Positions 6,260-14,733 of a stretch of DNA of 20,279 bases are shown here, one piece after another. This stretch comes from Chloroflexota bacterium. Its GTDB lineage: Bacteria; Chloroflexota; Anaerolineae; Aggregatilineales; UBA3940. The position numbers and the translations under genes are program-made. Location of the stretch: the NCBI GenBank assembly GCA_010092775.1, contig JAADYZ010000158.1:1-20279 (forward strand), in the 5' to 3' direction. Positions within the stretch are counted from its first letter, which is position 1. Each line of letters begins with the position of its first letter. Below the pieces are notes generated by a model that was not told the origin of the DNA, searched no databases, and saw nothing but the letters and a program-made list of their open reading frames with translations.

Positions 6260-7456
6260 ATGGCTATACAAGAACCTGTTGCACAGAACGTCGATTTAAC
6301 CCATGAAGAAGTCAATCGTTATAGCCGCCATCTGATCATGCCGGAAGTGGGCATGGACGGTCAGCGCAAACTGAAGCAGGCCAGTGTGTTGATCATTGGC
6401 ACCGGCGGGCTGGGTTCACCCGTATCGATGTATTTGGCGGCGGCGGGTGTGGGGCGTATCGGTCTGGTGGACTATGATGTGGTGTCGGAGTCGAATCTTC
6501 AGCGTCAGATCATTCATGGTACCAAAGATGTGGGCCGCTCTAAATTAGAGAGCGCCAAAGAGAGCCTGCTCGATCTCAATCCAAATGTGCAGGTCGATAC
6601 CTATAATGTTCCCTTTACGTCGGAAAACGCGCTCGACATTATCCGCCCCTATGATGTGGTGGTTGACTGCACAGACAACTTCCCGACGCGTTACCTGAGC
6701 AACGACGCCTCGGTGATGTTGGGCAAGCCCAACGTGTACGGCAGCATTTTCCGCTTTGAGGGCCAGGTCACGGTCTTCGATACGCGCCAGGATGACGCCC
6801 CCTGCTATCGCTGCCTTTTCCCAGAGCCGCCCCCTCCTGGCTTGGTCCCGAGTTGCGCGGAGGGTGGTGTGATGGGCATCTTGCCCGGCACGATTGGCAC
6901 CATTCAGGCGACGGAGGTGCTCAAGCTGCTGTTGGGGATCGGTGAGCCACTGATCGGTCGGATGATGCTCTATGACGCTTTGAGTATGGACTTTTCGCAG
7001 ATTCGGCTGCGCAAGAACCCCAACTGCCCGGTGTGCGGTACCAACCCGACTGTCACCGAACTAATCGACTATGAGCTGTTCTGCGGTATGCCAGCCCATG
7101 ATGGCAGCGAGTTCAGCAGCGAGAATGAGGATAAAGTCCCGACCATTTCAGTAGCAGAAGTCAAGGCCAAGCTTGATCAGGGTGATGACTTCCTCTTGTT
7201 AGATGTGCGCGAACCACATGAGTGGGCCATCTCGGACATCGGTGATGCGACACATCATATACCAAAAGGCCAGATTCTGGAGTATCTTGGCGAGCTGAGC
7301 CAAACCCAGGACATCGTAGTCTACTGCAAGACGGGGGGGCGCAGCGCCGATGTGATCCAAACGCTCCGGGAGCACGGCTACACGCGCCTCAAGAACATGG
7401 TGGGGGGCATTAACGCTTGGGCAACAGAAGTTGACACCTCACTGCCAACCTACTAG
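6260..7456 (+). CDS. moeZ: MoeZ-like adenylyltransferase/sulfurtransferase (ThiF domain plus rhodanese)
   Basis: 398 residues, cytoplasmic. Residues about 15-265 are an E1-like ThiF/MoeB domain: ATP loop GTGGLGSP (47-54), D71 and D73 in VDYDVVSESNLQRQ, DCTDNFPTRY (136-145) and two zinc Cys pairs, C182/C185 and C256/C259. Residues about 293-395 are a rhodanese domain with catalytic C356 in YCKTGGRS. By family, it adenylates the C-terminal Gly of a ubiquitin-like carrier and then delivers persulfide sulfur to give a thiocarboxylate. In M. tuberculosis MoeZ does this for CysO. A strong Shine-Dalgarno AAGGGGA (6248-6254), overlapping the thioredoxin stop, sits six bases before the ATG. Last gene of the operon, 17 nt before a terminator stem. 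It may also serve MoaD-type carriers elsewhere in the genome. Confidence 0.93.
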   Translation: MAIQEPVAQNVDLTHEEVNRYSRHLIMPEVGMDGQRKLKQASVLIIGTGGLGSPVSMYLAAAGVGRIGLVDYDVVSESNLQRQIIHGTKDVGRSKLESAKESLLDLNPNVQVDTYNVPFTSENALDIIRPYDVVVDCTDNFPTRYLSNDASVMLGKPNVYGSIFRFEGQVTVFDTRQDDAPCYRCLFPEPPPPGLVPSCAEGGVMGILPGTIGTIQATEVLKLLLGIGEPLIGRMMLYDALSMDFSQIRLRKNPNCPVCGTNPTVTELIDYELFCGMPAHDGSEFSSENEDKVPTISVAEVKAKLDQGDDFLLLDVREPHEWAISDIGDATHHIPKGQILEYLGELSQTQDIVVYCKTGGRSADVIQTLREHGYTRLKNMVGGINAWATEVDTSLPTY

Positions 7457-7473
7457 GCACAATCGATTGACAG

Positions 7474-7502
7474 GTGGGGCCTGCGCGGCCCCACTTCTTT
7501 TT
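7474..7502 (+). terminator. Rho-independent terminator of the cysteine operon
   Basis: GTGGGGCC (the perfect inner part lies within 7474-7481) pairs with GGCCCCAC (7487-7494) around a 5-nt loop, followed by a T-rich tail TTCTTTTTT. It lies 17 nt after the moeZ stop. A GTG inside the stem could extend the following ORF upstream, but a start codon buried in this hairpin is unlikely. Confidence 0.9.
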
Positions 7503-7536
7503 GGCAGGATGTGAGGCAGTACGGTACAAACAGCGC

Positions 7537-10362
7537 ATGCTGTCTCAAAAGCAGTTCCTATGGCTGGCAACCCTCATTCTCCTGGTTGCCGCCGTCCTGC
7601 GACTCACCGATTTAGCCACCGCGCCACCAGGAATCCATTTTGATGAAGGGGCCAACGCCACACTCGTGGTGAATATCGCCTTTGAGGGCTATCGCCCCAT
7701 TTTTATTCCTGATTTCACCGGCAAAGAGACCTTGTGGTTTTATGTCGCTGCCTTTGCCACCCGTTTGATCGGGCCACACTTTTTCGTTTTGCGCTTGACT
7801 TCGAGCTTGCTGGGGCTCCTGACCGTCGCGGCGACGCCCTGGTTGGTACGACAACTCTATCCGGATGACAAACGGCGTGATCAATTAGCGCTAATGGCAA
7901 TGGTTGTGCTGGCGATCGCCTTCTGGCATGGCATTATCGGGCGGCTGGCCTTTCGCGCCATCAGTCAACCTCTGCTGCAAACGCTGACCTTGGGCTTGTT
8001 GTGGGCTGCTTTGGTTAGCCATACCAGAAACGGCTACAAGCTCGGTAGGCAGCAGGTCACTTTACTGATCGTCGCGGGCGTCTGTCTCGGTTTCACTGGC
8101 TACACCTATCTAGCAGCTCGCTTGTTCCCCGTGCCTTTGGCCATTGCGATTCTGTTTCTGCTGCTAGCTGATCCGCAGCGCTGGGAACGCCTCAAGGCCC
8201 TGGCAGTGATGGGTGTCGCTGCGCTGCTGACCTTCGCCCCGCTGGGCTGGACCTTTCTGAGCAATCCGGGCTTGTTCAGCACTCGCATTGGCCAAGTTGC
8301 GCCGCAAAGCCTAACTGAGGCGCTGGAAGGGGGGCGTGCAGCCTTGGGGATGTTCTTCATCTCCGGCGATCCTTTGCTGCGCTTTAACAATTACTTTCAG
8401 CCTTTGTTTGGCCCGGTATTGGCGCTCTTTTTTTTAGTCGGGTTGGTGGTGGTCATCCGGGATGGCTTGCGCAGTCAAACAGCGCTAGATTGGATGCGAG
8501 CCGCATTGTTGATCGTATGGCTCCCATCGATGCTGCTACCCACAGCGCTGTCCTTCGGTGGCATCTCGCCAAGCAACCTGCGTGCGATTGGCTTGGTGCC
8601 ACTAATCGCCGTGTACCCCGCGCTGGGACTGGTAGAAGCACTGGGATGGCTTCAACCTGAACGCCTCAAACCAACTCTGTGGTCTGTCAGCCTTGGTTTG
8701 CTCCTTCTTGTCGGTGGGGTGATCACCTTTAACCAGACTCAACGCTGGGCGTCAACGCCCTCGCTCTACGCGGACTATGACGGCCCGGCCCTGGCCGCTG
8801 CTGCATTCATTAACGAGCAGCTTGCTCAGGATGATCTGAGTGTATTTGTTGCGACGAAGCACTTCGGTCATCCGACCATTGCTTACATCACCGATAACGC
8901 GCCGCAGATCAAACCACTGTTCAACGGGCGGGCCTTAGTCCTATCTCCACACCGCGATACCCTGGCGGTGTACACACGCACCGCCGAAGAATTCCCGGAT
9001 GAGTGGCGGGCCATGCTGGAACCCTATCAAATTGCAGCGCCAGTTGGGCCAGATGAACAGATTGATTTCTGGGCCTATCACCTGCCAGCAGATTTTCAGC
9101 CCGATTGGCCAGCCATTGAGCCGCAAAACTTTGCTAATCGACTGGTCTTGGAGGCTGCACGCACGCTGCCTGGGCAGGGCGGCGGCGACGCCACCATCGA
9201 TTTGATGTGGCGTTTGATTGCGCCCGCTGACCAGGAGGACTACACCTTTATTGCGGAGGTCTGCGATCAATGGGGTTGGTGTTGGGTAAAGGCCAATCAA
9301 CTCGGTGAGATTCGGCGCGGACGCAATACGGTCTATTTTTCCTCGTTATGGGAGGAAGGTGAGCGAGTTTTAACGCGCATCCCCATCCCCCTGCCAGAGG
9401 GTGTCCCGCCGGGTGACTATACCGTTCGTGTAACGGTGGCGACAGCGGCTGGCGGTTATGCACTGCCAGTGATCGATGAGGCGGGCGGCTTTGCGGGTGC
9501 CTATGCTGAGATCGATGGGATGCAAGTCGTGGCCAATCCCTTGCCCACCGTCTCGAATGTACCAATCCAGACGGAAACGGAGACACAGGTCGCCCCCTTC
9601 GCGGCGCTGCAAGGCTACGATTTTCCGGAGCGTGAGCTGCGCCCCGGCGAACGGCTGAACTTGGCTCTGTATTGGGTTAGCATTGGGCGCCAACCTGAGG
9701 ACTATCAAGTTGAACTGATGCTCGATGACCAGGTGACGCTCTATCAAGGCAATCCAGTTAAGGGCAGCCACCCAACCAGCGATTGGCTGGCTGGTGAGTT
9801 CATCGCGGATCGGTACAACACACGCATTCCGTTTGAGGTCGAACCGGGTGTGTATGATCTGACTGTGCGTTTCGGTGACAGCGAGCCGATCACACTGGGT
9901 GAGCTAAGCGTGCGTGAAACCACACGTCAATTCGACCCACCAGCCGACCTCTCTTTAAGTGATCCACTGGCAACCTTTAGCAGGCAGATTGCTTTGCTTG
10001 GTGCCATAGCACCAGAAAGCGTAGAGCGGGGGACGGAGTTGCCGGTTCGCCTGGTATGGCAGGCTCTAAGTGAGATCGAGACAAGCTATACAGTCTTTAT
10101 TCACCTCTTCGATGAAACAGGCATGACTTTGGCCCAACGCGATCGACCACCGATGCAGGCAGGAGAGCTTTACCCAACCGATCTGTGGCTGTCCGAAGAG
10201 GTGGTGGATGATACGCTGCGCCTCGCCATCCCGCCGGAGCTATCCCCTGGTGAATACCGGCTGCGGGTAGGACTGTACTTACCAGATACCGGACAGCGTC
10301 TGTCCATCCCCAATTCCGCTGAAAACGCTGTAGTCTTACCCTTCACCATCAGCGTGGAGTAA
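7537..10362 (+). CDS. Large GT39/PMT-like membrane glycosyltransferase with three tandem C-terminal beta modules
   Basis: 941 residues from ATG 7537; no good Shine-Dalgarno (GTGAGG lies about 20 nt upstream). The first membrane span (about 8-22) is followed by APPGIHFDEGAN with D36-E37, the acidic pair of GT39/ArnT-type enzymes. It is clearly related to the protein at 70-2172, which has APPGLTHDEADHA. Membrane spans continue to about residue 400. The extracytoplasmic C-terminal half contains three recognisable copies of one module, at about residues 549-635, 700-783 and 830-916. Each has a hydrophobic-x-L-x-W/Y strand, a YxVxIxLxD-like strand, a PTxxWxxGE/SEE-like turn and an L(x)PGxYxLRVGLY-like ending. 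Likely transfers a sugar from a polyprenyl phosphate donor outside the membrane. Acceptor unknown. The permease start is 4 nt beyond its stop. Confidence 0.82.
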   Translation: MLSQKQFLWLATLILLVAAVLRLTDLATAPPGIHFDEGANATLVVNIAFEGYRPIFIPDFTGKETLWFYVAAFATRLIGPHFFVLRLTSSLLGLLTVAATPWLVRQLYPDDKRRDQLALMAMVVLAIAFWHGIIGRLAFRAISQPLLQTLTLGLLWAALVSHTRNGYKLGRQQVTLLIVAGVCLGFTGYTYLAARLFPVPLAIAILFLLLADPQRWERLKALAVMGVAALLTFAPLGWTFLSNPGLFSTRIGQVAPQSLTEALEGGRAALGMFFISGDPLLRFNNYFQPLFGPVLALFFLVGLVVVIRDGLRSQTALDWMRAALLIVWLPSMLLPTALSFGGISPSNLRAIGLVPLIAVYPALGLVEALGWLQPERLKPTLWSVSLGLLLLVGGVITFNQTQRWASTPSLYADYDGPALAAAAFINEQLAQDDLSVFVATKHFGHPTIAYITDNAPQIKPLFNGRALVLSPHRDTLAVYTRTAEEFPDEWRAMLEPYQIAAPVGPDEQIDFWAYHLPADFQPDWPAIEPQNFANRLVLEAARTLPGQGGGDATIDLMWRLIAPADQEDYTFIAEVCDQWGWCWVKANQLGEIRRGRNTVYFSSLWEEGERVLTRIPIPLPEGVPPGDYTVRVTVATAAGGYALPVIDEAGGFAGAYAEIDGMQVVANPLPTVSNVPIQTETETQVAPFAALQGYDFPERELRPGERLNLALYWVSIGRQPEDYQVELMLDDQVTLYQGNPVKGSHPTSDWLAGEFIADRYNTRIPFEVEPGVYDLTVRFGDSEPITLGELSVRETTRQFDPPADLSLSDPLATFSRQIALLGAIAPESVERGTELPVRLVWQALSEIETSYTVFIHLFDETGMTLAQRDRPPMQAGELYPTDLWLSEEVVDDTLRLAIPPELSPGEYRLRVGLYLPDTGQRLSIPNSAENAVVLPFTISVE

Positions 10363-10366
10363 GTCG

Positions 10367-11938
10367 ATGCTCAACCTCACATGGATCAATTGGCTGCTGG
10401 CGCTGGCTCCTGTTTTGACAGTCTTGCTGTTGATGCTGGTGTTTCGCTGGGGCGGCAGCAAAGCTGGGGCGGCGGCCTGGTTTATGGCAGTGCTCGTCGC
10501 TTTGTTGTTTTTCGGCGCTGGGCCGCGGCTGTTAGGCTATGCTCAAGCTCGGGCGGTCCTGCTGACGCTGGATGTGCTGTACATCATCTGGATGGCTTTG
10601 CTGCTCTTCCACGTGGCAGACGAAGCAGGCGCCATCGAAATCATCGGTGAGAAGCTGCCAGCCCTCACCCCGGATCGAACTATTCAGGCGCTGCTGCTAA
10701 GTTGGGTCTTCGTCTCCTTCTTGCAGGGGATGGGGGGCTTCGGCGTGCCAGTGGCGATCGTTGCTCCGCTGCTGGTTGGGATGGGCTTCACGGCCGTTCA
10801 GGCGGTGGTGATGGCTTCGATTGGGCATGGCTGGGCGGTGACTTTCGGCTCGTTAGGCACCTCATTTGCTGCGCTGCAAGCAACGACTGGCGTTAGTGAT
10901 CGAGTGCTGGCCCCAGAATCTGCCTTGTTGTTGGGGGTGGCCTCCCTTGTCAGTGGGGCAATCGTGGCCTATGTGGCAGCAGGCTGGGGAGGGCTGCGAC
11001 GCGCTTTGCCCGCCCTGATCGTATTGAGCCTGGTGATGGGCGGCGTTCAGTACATTTTGGCAACCAACGGGCTGTGGACTCTGGGCGCGACTGGCGGGGC
11101 ACTGAGTGGTCTGGTGGTCGGGGTCGGTATCTCTCGCCTACCTTTCTATCAGCCTGCTGAGGGTGCAGCGCCCCTTTCTCTGATGGGCTCGGCGAGGGCC
11201 TCTCAGCCTTCATTGTTGATGGCGCTCGCCGCCTACGGAATCCTGATTGTGTTGGCCTTGGGCGTCAATCTGGTGCCAGCGCTCGACATGCTCTTCAATG
11301 CTGTTCGCGTCACCTTAATGTTTCCTGAATTAGCGACCAGCTTGGGATGGATCACCCCGGCTGGGCCGGGCCGGTCGTTGAGTGTGTTTGGTCATCCAGG
11401 AGCCATCCTGCTCTATACCTCATTGATCGCCTATCTGGTCTACCATCGCCTGGGCTACTATGAGGATGGAGCGGCCGGGCGCATCGTGGCCAAGATGAGC
11501 AAGAGTGCCGTCAAATCCAGTTTGGGCATTGCCGCGATGGTAGGAATGGCGACCACCATGAGCCACGCTGGCATGACCAATTTGCTGGCGCGTGGTTTAA
11601 GCGAAAGTGTGAGCGCAGGATTGTATCCGGTCGTTGCGCCATTTATCGGGACGCTCGGTGCTTTTATGACAGGCAGCAATACCAATTCAAATGTCGTCTT
11701 CGGCTTGCTTCAGCTTGAAACGGCGCGTCTGCTCGGCCTGAGCGTGAGCCTTACGCTGGCCGCACAAACGGCGGGTGCATCGCTGGGGAGTGTGTTTGCG
11801 CCAGCCAAGGTGATCGTCGGGAGCAGCACGGTCGGTTTGGCTGGGGAGGAAGATCAGGTGATCCGTCAGATGTTGATATACGGCTTGATTCCGGTGGCAG
11901 TGATCGCCCTCATTGTGTGGGGCCTGGCACAACTATGA
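10367..11938 (+). CDS. LldP/LctP-family lactate (glycolate) permease
   Basis: 523 residues, almost wholly hydrophobic with roughly 12-14 membrane spans; family members are usually about 530-560 long. Diagnostic segments are SFLQGMGGFGVPVAI (117-131), GHGWAVTFGSLGTSF in the next loop, MTGSNTNSNVVFG near residues 434-446, and QTAGASLGSVFAPAKVIVG toward the C-terminus. Family members import L-lactate, D-lactate or glycolate with protons. The neighbouring D-2-hydroxyacid dehydrogenase, convergent on the other strand, makes a 2-hydroxyacid substrate plausible. Linkage to a glycosyltransferase upstream (4-nt gap) is unexpected and gives no functional hint. The last codons overlap the start of a 61-residue membrane protein (CTATGA). 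Confidence 0.88.
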   Translation: MLNLTWINWLLALAPVLTVLLLMLVFRWGGSKAGAAAWFMAVLVALLFFGAGPRLLGYAQARAVLLTLDVLYIIWMALLLFHVADEAGAIEIIGEKLPALTPDRTIQALLLSWVFVSFLQGMGGFGVPVAIVAPLLVGMGFTAVQAVVMASIGHGWAVTFGSLGTSFAALQATTGVSDRVLAPESALLLGVASLVSGAIVAYVAAGWGGLRRALPALIVLSLVMGGVQYILATNGLWTLGATGGALSGLVVGVGISRLPFYQPAEGAAPLSLMGSARASQPSLLMALAAYGILIVLALGVNLVPALDMLFNAVRVTLMFPELATSLGWITPAGPGRSLSVFGHPGAILLYTSLIAYLVYHRLGYYEDGAAGRIVAKMSKSAVKSSLGIAAMVGMATTMSHAGMTNLLARGLSESVSAGLYPVVAPFIGTLGAFMTGSNTNSNVVFGLLQLETARLLGLSVSLTLAAQTAGASLGSVFAPAKVIVGSSTVGLAGEEDQVIRQMLIYGLIPVAVIALIVWGLAQL

Positions 11939-12120
11939 CATCAGCAGAGGAAGCATCGGCCCAAAAACGCAAGCAGCGCCTACAGGCGCTGGCACTGCTT
12001 CTGATCTTGGGGTTGCCCTTCGCGATTTACCTAGCTCTGCAAGGTGAGCTGGATGGCTTGGCCTTTTTTGCCGGGGCTACTTATGTGATCGGGATGGGGA
12101 TTGCTCTTTGGGTGTCTTGA
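11935..12120 (+). CDS. Small two-span membrane protein of unknown function
   Basis: 61 residues from ATG 11935, which overlaps the permease TGA (ATGA), so translation is probably coupled. A charged head (EEASAQKRKQR) is followed by two hydrophobic segments at about 17-35 and 42-60. The protein ends right after the second span. A GTG start at 11917 is possible in frame but lies deeper within the permease gene. I do not recognise the family. Its coupling to the permease suggests an accessory or stabilising subunit; this is inference only. Confidence 0.6.
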   Translation: MTSAEEASAQKRKQRLQALALLLILGLPFAIYLALQGELDGLAFFAGATYVIGMGIALWVS

Positions 12121-12125
12121 GGCGC

Positions 12126-13112
12126 TTAATCGCTGTATACCTCTGGATTGTATACGTTGGGCAAGCGCTCCCCGTGCAAGCCTGCAATCAGATTGTCGGC
12201 TGCCATATGCGCAATCCGCATGCGTGTGGTCACGCTGGCTGAGCCGATATGCGGCACCACGATCACGTTATCCAGCTTAAGCAGTGGGTCATCCACTGAG
12301 ATCGGTTCAGGGTCGGTCACATCCAAACCAGCCCCACCGATCTTCCCTTCTTGAAGCGCCTTGACGAGCGCCGCTTGATCGACAATGGCACCACGGGCGG
12401 TATTCACAATAATCGCGTCAGATTTCATCATGGCAAGTTCTTCTGCCCCGATCATGTGGCGAGTCTCCTCGGTGAGAGGTGTGTGCAGGCTGATGAAATC
12501 GCTGGACTTGAGCAGGGTGTCCAGGTTGACGTAAGCGGCCGCATATTGAGCGGCATCGGGGTCTGATCGTGGATGGTTGTACAGGATATGACAGTCGAAG
12601 CCGCGGACTCGCTGGGCTACGGCTTTGCCGATCCGCCCAAACCCGATGATGCCCACCGTGCTGCCGTAGAGGTCTTTGCCAGTCAACTCCATCGGACGCC
12701 AGGTATCCCATTTACCAACTTTGACGAACTGCGCCGCCGCAGCGATCCGACGCCCAACGGCCAGCATCAGTGCTACTGCCAGGTCGGCGGTGGTGTCAGT
12801 CAGGGCGTTGGGCGTATGCCCAACCGGAATGCCGCGTGCTGTGCAGGCTGCCACATCAATATTGTCTACCCCGACGGCCATCTGACTGACAACCTTGAGG
12901 TTCGCACCAGCGGCATCAAGGACACTGCTGTCAATCGGGTCGGTGAGCAGACTGTAGATGGCATGACATCCTGGCACCCAGGCCAAGAGCGTGTCTTGTG
13001 GGATAGCGCGATCTTCTTCCCAGATGTTGAGAGTCGCGACGGCGGACAGCTTGTCGATGATGGCTTGAGGGAGTTGGCGGGTAACAATGACTAGGGGGAG
13101 ATCAGATGTCAT
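12126..13112 (-). CDS. NAD(P)-dependent D-2-hydroxyacid dehydrogenase (glyoxylate/hydroxypyruvate reductase-like)
   Basis: 328 residues, cytoplasmic, close to usual family length. Nucleotide-binding GIIGFGRIG at 154-162 and the catalytic triad R240 (NTARGAIVD), E269 (DVTDPEP) and H288 (PHIGSAS). MAVGVDNID (78-86) is the typical substrate-side loop. Reduces a 2-oxoacid such as glyoxylate, hydroxypyruvate or pyruvate to the D-2-hydroxyacid, or the reverse. The subgroup cannot be settled by eye; a glyoxylate reductase or 2-ketogluconate reductase-like enzyme fits best, and it lacks the C-terminal ACT domain of long SerA. The stop codons of this gene and the 61-aa gene are separated by only 5 bp, tail to tail. 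Start at ATG 13112 has only a weak GGTG upstream; a TATCAT at 13154-13149 could be its -10 element but lacks a -35 partner. Confidence 0.9.
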   Translation of the reverse strand: MTSDLPLVIVTRQLPQAIIDKLSAVATLNIWEEDRAIPQDTLLAWVPGCHAIYSLLTDPIDSSVLDAAGANLKVVSQMAVGVDNIDVAACTARGIPVGHTPNALTDTTADLAVALMLAVGRRIAAAAQFVKVGKWDTWRPMELTGKDLYGSTVGIIGFGRIGKAVAQRVRGFDCHILYNHPRSDPDAAQYAAAYVNLDTLLKSSDFISLHTPLTEETRHMIGAEELAMMKSDAIIVNTARGAIVDQAALVKALQEGKIGGAGLDVTDPEPISVDDPLLKLDNVIVVPHIGSASVTTRMRIAHMAADNLIAGLHGERLPNVYNPEVYSD

Positions 13113-13220
13113 AAGGTGTCACCATTCGATGGTAGCATCAGTGAAGAAATGATACGCACATGGTACCCTTTTTTGGCACAGATGACATAGAAACAATCAC
13201 GTTTTGCAGAGTTGGCCTTA

Positions 13221-13248
13221 AGGGTCTCTCGGACCTTAGAGAGACCCT
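13221..13248. repeat. 10-bp perfect inverted repeat between response regulator and dehydrogenase genes
   Basis: AGGGTCTCTC (13221-13230) and GAGAGACCCT (13239-13248) form a perfect 10-bp stem with an 8-nt loop, 24 nt downstream of the response-regulator stop (minus strand). Neither side has a T-run, so it is not a textbook terminator. It could be a 3' end-stabilising hairpin or an operator. Confidence 0.6.
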
Positions 13249-13272
13249 GGGATTGTAGAGAAAGCGGGTTTG

Positions 13273-13995
13273 TTAACCTTCGAGGCTCTGTTCTTCTTCA
13301 ACAGAGACATCATCGTCGTCATCGACTTGAGGGACAAGCTCACTAATGTTGTGCTTCACGGCATAAGCAGCGGCCTCAGCGCGGTTAGAGACATCGAGCT
13401 TGGAGAGAATGCTGCTGACGTAGTTGCGGACAGTGCCCTCGCCCAAGAACAACTTGAGTGCAATTTGGCGATTGGTCAACCCTTTAGAGACAAGCCCTAA
13501 GACGGTTAGCTCTTGAGGCGTCAAATCAGCGAAGGCGGCAGCCATTTGCGCCTTACGCGCCTTACGCATCTCGGAGAACATGGTGGTGGTCATGGCTGGA
13601 TCCAAGATGCCTTCGCCGCGACTCACGCGCTCAATGGCATCAACCAGGTCACTATCTCCGATCCGTTTGAGGACGTAGCCTGAAGCCCCTGCCTGGATGG
13701 CGGCGAAGAGCAGTTCGTCTTCAGCGTAGGCTGTCAGCATGATCACTCTAACATCAGCCACTGTTTCGACGATCTCGCGGCAAGCTTGTACACCGCTAAC
13801 GCCGGGCATGCGGATGTCGAGCACGACGACATCAGGCTGATATTCGTGGGCTTTACTGATCGCTTCTTCGCCAGTTGAAGCTTCGCCGATAACGCGGAAA
13901 CGAGCCTGACGTTCTAGTAAGGCGCGGAGTCCGGCGCGCACAACGGAATGGTCATCGGCGATCAGAATACGTACTTCGTTGAAGTCTTCGTTCAT
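13273..13995 (-). CDS. NarL/FixJ-family response regulator, DevR-like
   Basis: 240 residues. The receiver domain (about 8-125) has acidic pocket D14-D15, phosphoacceptor D60 (VVLDIRMPG), T88 and K110. The LuxR-type helix-turn-helix (about 156-218) reads LTPQELTVLGLVSKGLTNRQIA...GTVRNYVSSILSKL, with the NYVS-LxKL pattern of DevR/DosR-like regulators. An acidic tail (DDDDD, EEE, residues 225-236) follows the DNA-binding domain, which is unusual. No histidine kinase is adjacent, so it is an orphan in this window. It is divergent from the CBS-domain gene across 300 bp and may control that promoter. Start codon has no convincing Shine-Dalgarno; the receiver motif position fits the chosen ATG. Confidence 0.92.
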   Translation of the reverse strand: MNEDFNEVRILIADDHSVVRAGLRALLERQARFRVIGEASTGEEAISKAHEYQPDVVVLDIRMPGVSGVQACREIVETVADVRVIMLTAYAEDELLFAAIQAGASGYVLKRIGDSDLVDAIERVSRGEGILDPAMTTTMFSEMRKARKAQMAAAFADLTPQELTVLGLVSKGLTNRQIALKLFLGEGTVRNYVSSILSKLDVSNRAEAAAYAVKHNISELVPQVDDDDDVSVEEEQSLEG

Positions 13996-14295
13996 AGGGC
14001 ACTGATTTCTCTAGGATGGTTAGAAAACACATCACACTACGTGGCGCACAGTTTACACGAATAAGTCAAACACGTGTAGTGACAAATATCATGCCAAGCT
14101 GTGATGAACAGCCTAGCCTTGCAGTCAAACTAACGCATAATGTGAGCGGCGTAGCAATTTATGATTTTCATCATCTTTGAAACAGGATATTTGTTCTTCA
14201 CGCTGGCTTCGAACTTTTGTAGATTATAGATGGCATCAGAATGATTCCTCAATCATCTCTCTATTGCTTGAAGATGCCTCGCCTGGAGCCCGAAC
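13996..14295. promoter_or_regulatory. Divergent intergenic region between response regulator and CBS gene
   Basis: 300 bp, AT-richer than its flanks, with no gene. It must hold promoters for both directions, but I see no pair of good -35/-10 boxes; GATTATAGA (14222-14230) is the best -10-like element toward the CBS gene. CACTAC (14035-14040) and GTAGTG (14076-14081) form an inverted pair of half-sites, and ACACGTGT (14070-14077) is a perfect palindrome overlapping the second. These are candidate operator elements only. Confidence 0.35.
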
Positions 14296-14730
14296 ATGCA
14301 TGTTCATGACATTATGACCAAAAACCCGGTGACGGTGCACCAGAACAAAACCCTGCGCCGTGCGCTCGAACTCATGGATTCAGTTGGCTGCCATCACTTA
14401 CCGGTCATTGATGATGAGAACCACCTGATGGGAATCCTCAGCGACCGCGATTGTCGGAAGGCTCTCAACTCTCCTCAGGTCACACGAGAGCATTGGGAGA
14501 CCGCCGCTGTCATCGACAACATTCGCGTGCGTGACTTGATGACCCCTGGCCCCATCATCATTGAGCCGACGGCCACAGCCCGTGAAGCTGCCCGTTTGAT
14601 GCTGACTCATCACATTAGCTGCCTACCAGTGATGCGCAGCGAGACCATCGTTGGCATCATCACCACCTCAGACATCATGATGGCCTTCTTGCGTGAGCCA
14701 AGCCAACGTCGCGAGAATGGACACGGCTAG
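14296..14730 (+). CDS. Two-CBS-domain protein
   Basis: 144 residues, essentially just a tandem CBS pair (Bateman module). CBS1 spans about 3-58 (DIMTKNPVTV ... HLPVIDDENHLMGILSDRD) and CBS2 about 78-134 (VRDLMTPGPIII ... CLPVMRSETIVGIITTSDI). Such modules bind adenine nucleotides, SAM or similar ligands and act as energy or redox sensors. No catalytic or transport domain is attached. Stand-alone examples include Hrp1 (Rv2626c), a member of the DosR regulon, so the neighbouring DevR-like regulator is a suggestive parallel. Start supported by GGAG at 14285-14288, seven bases upstream. The SRAP gene begins 3 nt after its stop, so the two form an operon. Confidence 0.9.
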   Translation: MHVHDIMTKNPVTVHQNKTLRRALELMDSVGCHHLPVIDDENHLMGILSDRDCRKALNSPQVTREHWETAAVIDNIRVRDLMTPGPIIIEPTATAREAARLMLTHHISCLPVMRSETIVGIITTSDIMMAFLREPSQRRENGHG

Positions 14731-14733
14731 CCG

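Noticed and set aside
7474..7536. GTG start that would lengthen the large glycosyltransferase by 21 residues
   Set aside because: The GTG lies inside the stem of the terminator ending the cysteine operon, and the added residues would precede a normal N-terminal membrane span.
12573..13094. 173-codon frame opposite the D-2-hydroxyacid dehydrogenase
   Set aside because: Antisense shadow of a gene with full catalytic motifs; no domain recognised.
13169..13174. T6 run as a terminator near the dehydrogenase start
   Set aside because: No stem precedes it on the plus strand, and on the minus strand it reads as A6.
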